Source of the DNA: CALKWS01 sp048594865
Lineage (GTDB): Bacteria > Actinomycetota > Actinomycetes > Actinomycetales > Beutenbergiaceae
Length of the DNA stretch: 5,597 nt
NCBI GenBank assembly: GCA_048594865.1
Contig: JBMDWZ010000019.1
Coordinates: forward strand, 1-5,597
Direction of reading: 5' to 3'
Of this stretch, positions 1 through 4,789 are shown one piece after another. The notes under the pieces were generated by a model. It was not told the DNA's origin and searched no databases. It saw nothing but the letters and a program-made list of their open reading frames with translations. Made by a program: the position numbers and the translations under genes. Numbering within the stretch: the first letter of the stretch is position 1; each line of letters begins with the position of its first letter.

Positions 1-488
1 AAGAGTGAGTCGCCGGTGAAGATGTGGCTGGTGCCCGCGGGGTCGGTCCATGCCAGGGCGACCGATCCAGGCGTGTGCCCGCGCAGGGCGATCACCTGGA
101 CCTGCTGGTCGCCCACGTCGATGGTGTCCCCGTGATGCAGCTCGCGGTCCACGGTCACATCCAGCGCAGGGGCATCTGGCGCACCGGCCAAGGCGGGTGC
201 CCCGGTGTGTTCGATGATCTGCGGCAGTGCCCGACGGTGATCCCAGTGCTGGTGGGTGGTGACGACGCCGGTGACGTCTCCTGCGTTGTCGGGCTCGTGA
301 AGGAGTTGCCTGATTCGGGCGGCGTCATCGGCGGCGTCGATCAGGAGCGAGGAGCCACTGGACTTGTCGGTGAGCAGGTAGGCGTTGTTGTCTTGCTCGG
401 AGACCGAGGCCTTGCGGATCTGCGCGCTCGGGAAGTCCCATACCGCGCTTGGGCCTGCGGGCTGCACGTGCCCGGGTACGAACGTCAT
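1..488 (-). CDS. MBL-fold metallo-hydrolase, C-terminus cut by window edge
   Basis: The visible part is the first 162 codons of a metallo-beta-lactamase-fold hydrolase, read leftwards from the ATG at 488. Seen: a beta-strand-rich N-terminus (DNNAYLL at 33-39, SLLIDAADD at 47-55), then the metal-binding motif TTHQHWDH at 77-84 (H79, H81, D83, H84). Next come the third-histidine motif GHTPGS at 137-142 (H138) and the GDSL segment at 159-162, whose aspartate D160 normally bridges the two metals. From the family this is a dinuclear-metal (usually zinc) hydrolase of the glyoxalase II-like group, probably cytoplasmic since no signal peptide is visible. The substrate cannot be read from the sequence. 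It is the second gene of an operon, 9 bp after the alkD-like gene, with its own Shine-Dalgarno site. From memory, MBL hydrolase genes are often found next to uvrA in actinobacteria, for example in Mycobacterium tuberculosis. That gives context but does not prove a repair role. Confidence 0.9.
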   Translation of the reverse strand, partial: MTFVPGHVQPAGPSAVWDFPSAQIRKASVSEQDNNAYLLTDKSSGSSLLIDAADDAARIRQLLHEPDNAGDVTGVVTTHQHWDHRRALPQIIEHTGAPALAGAPDAPALDVTVDRELHHGDTIDVGDQQVQVIALRGHTPGSVALAWTDPAGTSHIFTGDSL

Positions 489-500
489 CGAGGCTCCTTA
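489..500 (-). promoter_or_regulatory. Shine-Dalgarno site of the MBL gene, overlapping the alkD stop codon
   Basis: Reading the minus strand, TAAGGAG at 500-494 contains both the TAA stop of the alkD-like gene (500-498) and the ribosome-binding core AAGGAG (499-494). Five bases follow before the ATG at 488. This fixes the MBL start and suggests translational coupling: ribosomes finishing alkD arrive directly on the MBL initiation site. It is the only clear Shine-Dalgarno site at a gene start in the window. Confidence 0.85.
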
Positions 501-1196
501 GCTGTCCGCCGCGCCCACGTGCTTCAGGGCCTCACGTCGCGAGAGCGGAGAAAGGTCGTGGGATCCAACATACGCCCTCACCCACGCGGCGTCGGTCTTG
601 GCGTACTCGCGCAACGCCCACCCGATCGCCTTGCGCAGCCAGAACGAGGGGTCCGCGGCGTTGGCGTCGATCGCGTGCGCGAGCAGGTCGACGTCGGTGG
701 ACTGCTTGTGCTTCAACTGGCTCAGCACCGCCGTGCGCCGGATCCACTGATCCTCATCGTGGGCCCAGTCCCGCAACAGGCCGGTGGTCTGCGGGCGATA
801 GTTCGCGAGCACCTCGCCAACCAAAGTGGAGGCGATCGCGTCGACGTGATCCCACCAGGCGCCGGTGATGATGAGATGACGCCACAGGTCCATGGACTCC
901 GGATCGCGCCACCGGGCGGCCGCCTTGTGGGCGGCCAGGCCGGTGGCCGCATACCGCAGTTCTCGGTGGCTCGCGTGGTCCCACAGGTGGCCGACGGTGT
1001 CCTGCCAATCCGCGCGGCTGCCGGGGGAGTAGGTGGCCAAGTGAGGCCTGAGCAGCCTGCGCAGCTGGGGTGTGGTGATGCCGAAGTACGGCATCTCCGA
1101 CTTCATGTAGGCCTGCTGTGCTGCGGCGCGCTCCGGGTCGCCAGCATCCGCCAGGTCCTGAGTGATTCTCTCGATGAGTCGTGAGTCCACGGCCAT
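498..1196 (-). CDS. AlkD-family DNA alkylation repair protein (DNA glycosylase)
   Basis: This 232-residue protein matches the AlkD family, which is about 235 residues long in Bacillus cereus. AlkD proteins are HEAT-like helical-repeat glycosylases that excise N3- and N7-alkylated purines, starting base excision repair. Seen: the N-terminal family block QQAYMKSEMPYFGI at 27-40. The WWDHVD motif at 114-119 supplies W115 and catalytic D119, equivalent to W109 and D113 of B. cereus AlkD. QWIRRTAVLSQLK at 150-162 supplies R154, equivalent to R148. FWLRKAIGWALREYAK at 185-200 supplies W193, equivalent to W187. All known catalytic-site residues are therefore present and the protein should be active. 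The residue equivalences come from motif alignment by eye. The ATG at 1196 is chosen because it gives the family length and sits 6 nt after a TAGGGT hexamer, with no Shine-Dalgarno site upstream. The gene leads a two-gene operon with the MBL hydrolase and diverges from uvrA. No frameshift or missing part is visible. Confidence 0.93.
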   Translation of the reverse strand: MAVDSRLIERITQDLADAGDPERAAAQQAYMKSEMPYFGITTPQLRRLLRPHLATYSPGSRADWQDTVGHLWDHASHRELRYAATGLAAHKAAARWRDPESMDLWRHLIITGAWWDHVDAIASTLVGEVLANYRPQTTGLLRDWAHDEDQWIRRTAVLSQLKHKQSTDVDLLAHAIDANAADPSFWLRKAIGWALREYAKTDAAWVRAYVGSHDLSPLSRREALKHVGAADS

Positions 1197-1202
1197 AAGG
1201 TG

Positions 1203-1208
1203 ACCCTA
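1203..1208 (-). promoter_or_regulatory. Candidate -10 hexamer for a leaderless alkD-like transcript
   Basis: On the minus strand TAGGGT (1208-1203) fits the actinobacterial -10 pattern TANNNT. CACCTT (6 nt) separates it from the ATG at 1196, so transcription would begin at the A of the start codon. No good -35 is visible 16-18 bp upstream; that stretch holds ACCGCC repeats instead. AGGG could be argued as a weak ribosome site, but it lies inside the hexamer. Confidence 0.5.
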
Positions 1209-1268
1209 AACGCTGCGTGAGTTGGGCGGTAGGCGGTCTCGCAGTCACTTGGGCCACGCCGATTTTGC

Positions 1269-1284
1269 TCGAACGTTTGTGTGA
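1269..1284 (+). promoter_or_regulatory. Candidate LexA (SOS) operator of uvrA
   Basis: TCGAACGTTTGTGTGA resembles the actinobacterial/Gram-positive LexA box, TCGAAC-N4-GTTCGA. The left half-site is perfect (TCGAAC, 1269-1274), the spacer is 4 bp, and the right half-site GTGTGA matches at 4 of 6 positions. The site lies 30 bp before the uvrA start and covers the proposed -35 (1277-1282), where a bound repressor would block RNA polymerase. uvrA is a LexA-regulated gene in Escherichia coli. Regulation here is inferred from position and similarity only. Confidence 0.6.
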
Positions 1285-1306
1285 TGTCAGTGGGTCGGCT
1301 TACCAT
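1277..1306 (+). promoter_or_regulatory. Candidate uvrA promoter for a leaderless transcript
   Basis: A -35-like TTGTGT (1277-1282) and a -10 TACCAT (1301-1306, TANNNT) are separated by 18 bp. Seven bases later comes the GTG at 1314, the start that aligns best with UvrA homologues. Transcription would therefore begin at or next to the start codon, which agrees with the lack of a convincing ribosome-binding site before 1314. The -35 is weak; the -10 and its spacing are the stronger evidence. Confidence 0.5.
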
Positions 1307-1313
1307 GTCCAGC

Positions 1314-4253
1314 GTGACCGAACAGCTCCTGGTTCGCGGTGCCCGCGAACACAATCTCCGTAACGTCAACCTCGACCTACCCCGCAACCAGCTCATCGTC
1401 TTCACCGGGCTATCTGGATCGGGGAAGTCCTCGCTTGCGTTTGACACCATCTTCGCCGAGGGGCAGCGGCGCTACGTCGAATCTCTGTCCGCCTACGCCC
1501 GGCAGTTCCTGGGGCAGATGGACAAACCCGATGTGGACTTCATCGAGGGACTGTCACCGGCGGTGTCCATCGACCAGAAGTCCACGAACCGCAACCCGCG
1601 GTCCACGGTCGGCACCATCACCGAGGTGTACGACTACCTGCGGCTGCTCTTCGCTCGTGCTGGGACGCAGCACTGCCCGGTCTGCGATGAGCGGATCACC
1701 GCCCAAACCCCGCAGCAGATCGTTGATCAGCTTCGGGAGTTGCCGGAGGGCACTCGGTTCCAAGTGCTGGCGCCTGTGGTCCGCGGGCGCAAGGGCGAGT
1801 ACGCCGATCTGTTCAAGGACCTTGGCGCGCAAGGCTTCGCCCGCGCTCGTGTGGACTCCGAGACGGTGCAGTTGTCGGACCCGCCCACGCTGGAAAAGAA
1901 CATCAAGCACCACATCGAAGTGGTCATCGACCGGCTCGTGATCCGGGACAACATTCGCCAGCGGCTCACAGACTCCGTGGAGACCGCGTTGCGGCTCGCC
2001 GAGGGCCTGGTGTTGATCGAACTGGTCGACGCCGACGCTGAGGACCCCGCGCGGATCAGGCGGTTCTCCGAGAAGCGTGCCTGCCCAAACGAGCACCCGC
2101 TCAGCCTCGATGAGATCGAGCCGCGGACGTTCTCCTTCAACGCCCCCTACGGTGCGTGCCCGGAGTGTTCAGGCATCGGAACCCGCCTTGAGGTGGATCC
2201 GGACCTGGTGGTGCCCGACGAGGACCTCACCCTGACCGAGGGCGCCGTGGCGCCGTGGGCAGCGAATTCCTCGCAGTACTACGACCGGGTCCTCACCGCC
2301 TTGGCCGATGAACTCGAATTCTCCATGGACACCCCGTGGAAGGCCCTGCCGAAACGGGCCAAGGACGCGGTGCTGCACGGCAAGAACCACAAGGTGCACG
2401 TGCGCTACCGCAACCGCTGGGGCCGGGAACGGTCCTACTCCACCGGCTTCGAGGGCGTCATCGCGTTCATTGAGCGCCGGCACTCCGAAACCGACTCAGA
2501 CTGGTCGCGCGAGCGCTACGAAGAGTTCATGCGCGAGGTGCCGTGCCCGGTTTGTAAGGGCGCGCGGCTAAAGCCCGAGGTGCTGGCAGTGCGGGTGGGG
2601 GACATCTCCATCTCCGACCTGTGCGACCTGCCCATCAATGAGGCCAAGCAGTTCCTGGACACTCTCAAACTGAACCAGCGCGAAGCGGCGATCGCCGGCC
2701 AGGTACTCAAGGAGATCCACGCCCGGCTCGGCTTCCTACTGGACGTTGGCCTGGACTACCTGTCGATGTCCAGGCCTGCCGGGACACTCTCCGGCGGTGA
2801 GGCGCAACGAATCCGGTTAGCGACCCAGATCGGTTCGGGCCTGGTGGGCGTGCTGTACGTCCTGGACGAACCCAGCATTGGGCTGCACCAGCGGGACAAC
2901 CGGCGCCTCATCGAAACCCTCACCCGGCTGCGGGACCTAGGCAACACCCTGATCGTGGTGGAACACGATGAGGACACCATCCGCACCGCCGACTGGATCG
3001 TGGACATCGGCCCCGGTGCCGGCGAGCTCGGTGGGGACATCGTGCACTCGGGTAACTACCCCGACCTGCTCAAGGTCAAGGAATCGGTCACCGGCGCCTA
3101 CCTCGACGGGCGCCGCGACGTTCCACTGCCGGCCGTGCGGCGCGAACCAGATCCCAAGCGCCAGATCACCGTGCATGGGGCCCGGGAGAACAACCTGGAC
3201 AACGTCACCGTGTCATTCCCGCTCGGGTGTTTCATCGCCGTCACCGGAGTGTCCGGCTCGGGTAAGTCCACCCTGGTGGACGGGATCCTGTACAAGGTCC
3301 TGGCGAATGAGCTCAACGGCGCCCGCAACGTCCCTGGACGGCACAAGCGCGTCACCGGTCTGGACAGCCTGGACAAGGTGGTGCACGTGGACCAAAGCCC
3401 GATCGGGCGCACGCCACGATCCAACCCGGCCACCTACACCGGCGTGTGGGACCACGTGCGCAAACTGTTCGCACAGTCCGAAGAGGCCAAGGTGCGCGGG
3501 TACACCCCGGGCCGGTTCTCCTTCAACGTCAAGGGCGGCCGCTGCGAGTCCTGCTCCGGTGACGGAACCCTGCGGATCGAGATGAACTTCTTGCCCGACG
3601 TGTACGTGCCTTGCGAGGTGTGCCACGGTGCCCGGTACAACCGGGAAACGTTGGAAGTGCATTACAAGGGCAAGACCGTTGCCGACGTGCTGGACATGCC
3701 GATCACCGAGGCCGCGGACTTCTTCGCCGCGGTACCGGCGATCGCGCGGCACCTGACCACACTGGTGGACGTTGGCCTGGGTTACGTCCGGCTGGGGCAG
3801 TCCGCCCCGACGCTCTCCGGCGGTGAGGCGCAGCGCGTGAAGCTGGCCTCGGAACTGCAGAAACGGTCCACCGGGCGCACCGTATACGTCCTGGATGAAC
3901 CGACCACGGGCCTGCACTTTGAAGACGTGCGCAAGTTGATGGTGGTGCTTCAGGGACTGGTGGAGAAGGGCAACACGGTGGTGGTCATCGAGCACAATCT
4001 CGATGTCATCAAGAGCGCGGACTGGCTCATCGACATGGGCCCCGAGGGTGGAAAGGGCGGCGGCCAAGTGGTCGCCACCGGAACCCCGGAGCACGTGGCC
4101 GGGGTGGCCGCGTCTCACACCGGGACGTTCATTGCCGAACTGGTGGGGACCGATGCGGTCGCGCAGACCAAACCGGTCACGGCAGTCGCCGAGCTTTCGC
4201 GGCCCAAGGCTCGCAGCGCCCGGCGCAAGGCCAAGGCGAAGGCCAGCGGCTAA
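1314..4253 (+). CDS. uvrA: UvrA, excinuclease ABC subunit A
   Basis: UvrA is the damage-sensing ATPase of nucleotide excision repair. As a dimer it scans DNA, recognises helix distortion and loads UvrB in the cytoplasm. The protein has 979 residues from GTG 1314; E. coli UvrA has 940. Seen in order: Walker A1 GLSGSGKSS at 32-40 (K38) and the block YVESLSAYARQFLGQMDKP. A zinc module follows with C257, H261, C282 and C285. ABC signature LSGGEAQ is at 492-498 and Walker B1 LDE at 517-519. Walker A2 GVSGSGKST is at 645-653 (K651). A second zinc module has C744, C747, C767 and C770. Signature 2 starts at 834 and Walker B2 LDE is at 860-862. Both ATPase modules look intact. The first zinc knuckle is C-x3-H instead of CxxC. 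Residues 946-979 form an Ala/Lys/Arg-rich tail. GTG 1314 is preferred because VTEQLLVRGAREHNL lines up without overhang on the mycobacterial start as I remember it. An in-frame ATG at 1305 would add three residues. A GTG at 1281 lies inside the LexA box and is unlikely. Confidence 0.98.
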   Translation: MTEQLLVRGAREHNLRNVNLDLPRNQLIVFTGLSGSGKSSLAFDTIFAEGQRRYVESLSAYARQFLGQMDKPDVDFIEGLSPAVSIDQKSTNRNPRSTVGTITEVYDYLRLLFARAGTQHCPVCDERITAQTPQQIVDQLRELPEGTRFQVLAPVVRGRKGEYADLFKDLGAQGFARARVDSETVQLSDPPTLEKNIKHHIEVVIDRLVIRDNIRQRLTDSVETALRLAEGLVLIELVDADAEDPARIRRFSEKRACPNEHPLSLDEIEPRTFSFNAPYGACPECSGIGTRLEVDPDLVVPDEDLTLTEGAVAPWAANSSQYYDRVLTALADELEFSMDTPWKALPKRAKDAVLHGKNHKVHVRYRNRWGRERSYSTGFEGVIAFIERRHSETDSDWSRERYEEFMREVPCPVCKGARLKPEVLAVRVGDISISDLCDLPINEAKQFLDTLKLNQREAAIAGQVLKEIHARLGFLLDVGLDYLSMSRPAGTLSGGEAQRIRLATQIGSGLVGVLYVLDEPSIGLHQRDNRRLIETLTRLRDLGNTLIVVEHDEDTIRTADWIVDIGPGAGELGGDIVHSGNYPDLLKVKESVTGAYLDGRRDVPLPAVRREPDPKRQITVHGARENNLDNVTVSFPLGCFIAVTGVSGSGKSTLVDGILYKVLANELNGARNVPGRHKRVTGLDSLDKVVHVDQSPIGRTPRSNPATYTGVWDHVRKLFAQSEEAKVRGYTPGRFSFNVKGGRCESCSGDGTLRIEMNFLPDVYVPCEVCHGARYNRETLEVHYKGKTVADVLDMPITEAADFFAAVPAIARHLTTLVDVGLGYVRLGQSAPTLSGGEAQRVKLASELQKRSTGRTVYVLDEPTTGLHFEDVRKLMVVLQGLVEKGNTVVVIEHNLDVIKSADWLIDMGPEGGKGGGQVVATGTPEHVAGVAASHTGTFIAELVGTDAVAQTKPVTAVAELSRPKARSARRKAKAKASG

Positions 4254-4272
4254 CCCTCAAGCAGGACGCACG

Positions 4273-4758
4273 TCAGGCACCTGCCGGTTCACGAGCTGTC
4301 GTCAGCGGCAGGTGCCGCACCGGGAAGTTCACCGAACGGGCAATGAAACAGTGATCGTGGGCCTGCTGATGCAGGTCGGCGATCTGCTCATCGCTCACCT
4401 CATCGCGGACCGTCACCTGAGGGTGCAACGTGACCTCGGTGAACTGGCCCGCCCCCGCGGTCTCCACGCGCATGGTCCCGGTAGCGCGGTCGTGGTAGCC
4501 GGTCACCACCACCCCGGCGATCGCGGCCCGGTGCAGGAACCACAGCATGTGGCATTGACTCAGCGAAGCCACAAACAATTCCTCGGGGGAGTACCGATCA
4601 GCGTCGCCTCGGAAAGAGGGGTCTGCCGAACCCGGCAACGGGGGCTTATCGCCCAGGTAGACCACATGATCGCGGTCATAAGAGGTGTAGCTTGACGTGC
4701 CCGCCTCGCCAGCACCTGTCCAGTCCACTTTGACGGAGTAGGTGTGTAGCAATCCCAT
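4273..4758 (-). CDS. OsmC/Ohr-family protein, probable thiol-dependent peroxidase
   Basis: This 161-residue protein belongs to the OsmC/Ohr superfamily, whose members reduce organic hydroperoxides with a reactive cysteine pair and act as cytoplasmic dimers. Seen: HTYSVKVDWTGAG near the N-terminus, the YDRDHVV segment at 27-33 (R29 is a candidate for the conserved arginine) and SADPSFRGDADRYSPEEL at 44-61. Next is LSQCHMLWFLH at 66-76 with C69, and HDHCFIARSVNFPV at 134-147 with C137. E59 lies 10 residues before C69, the same spacing as the catalytic Glu and peroxidatic Cys of Ohr. Both cysteines are present, so activity is expected; the actual substrate is unknown. Whether it is closer to OsmC, Ohr or the YhfA-like branch cannot be decided by eye. 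ATG 4758 gives the usual family start and has no ribosome-binding site upstream. The gene converges on uvrA and diverges from uvrC, so it is a single-gene transcript between two repair genes. Confidence 0.93.
   Translation of the reverse strand: MGLLHTYSVKVDWTGAGEAGTSSYTSYDRDHVVYLGDKPPLPGSADPSFRGDADRYSPEELFVASLSQCHMLWFLHRAAIAGVVVTGYHDRATGTMRVETAGAGQFTEVTLHPQVTVRDEVSDEQIADLHQQAHDHCFIARSVNFPVRHLPLTTAREPAGA
4276..4316. terminator. Inverted repeat at the uvrA/osmC convergence, candidate bidirectional terminator
   Basis: GGCACCTGCCG (4276-4286) and CGGCAGGTGCC (4306-4316) are perfect inverted repeats of 11 bp with a 19-nt loop. The loop can also form GCTG-TCGT-CAGC at 4295-4306, sharing only one base with the long stem. 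The stem starts 22 nt after the uvrA stop and lies within the last codons of osmC. No U-run follows on either strand, so it is not a classical intrinsic terminator. U-less stems between convergent genes are common in GC-rich actinobacteria, and termination of uvrA is the most likely role. Confidence 0.45.
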
Positions 4759-4764
4759 TAATCA

Positions 4765-4770
4765 ACGCTA
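4765..4770 (-). promoter_or_regulatory. Candidate -10 hexamer for a leaderless osmC-like transcript
   Basis: On the minus strand TAGCGT (4770-4765, TANNNT) is followed by TGATTA (6 nt) and then the ATG at 4758. Nothing resembling a Shine-Dalgarno site precedes the ATG, which makes this the clearest leaderless case in the window. The expected -35 window (about 4788-4794) would lie over the uvrC start codon and shows no good consensus match. Confidence 0.55.
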
Positions 4771-4777
4771 GCCGAAC

Positions 4778-4783
4778 TAGGGT
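4778..4783 (+). promoter_or_regulatory. Candidate -10 hexamer for a leaderless uvrC transcript
   Basis: TAGGGT (4778-4783) is the same hexamer as at the alkD-like gene. GGAGAT (6 nt) follows and then the GTG at 4790, so transcription would start on the start codon. The same bases can be read as a ribosome-binding site (AGGGTGGAG), but GGAG would be only 2 nt from the GTG, which is too close. No clear -35 is present; its expected place (about 4754-4761) covers the osmC start. Confidence 0.45.
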
Positions 4784-4789
4784 GGAGAT

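Noticed and set aside
24..1184. A 386-codon open frame on the plus strand
   Set aside because: It runs antisense across both the alkD-like and MBL genes, which have full family motifs. The translation shows no recognisable domain. Long antisense frames are expected in GC-rich coding DNA.
1281..1313. Longer uvrA start at GTG 1281 (990 residues)
   Set aside because: The extra 11 residues have no counterpart at the UvrA N-terminus, and the start codon would lie inside the LexA box and the -35. ATG 1305 remains a possible second choice.
3213..4118. A 301-codon open frame on the minus strand inside uvrA
   Set aside because: It is antisense to the second UvrA ATPase module, shows no recognisable motif, and is explained by codon bias of uvrA.
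4773..4786. Possible LexA box before uvrC
   Set aside because: Only one half-site (CGAAC, 4773-4777) is present; the opposite half does not match.
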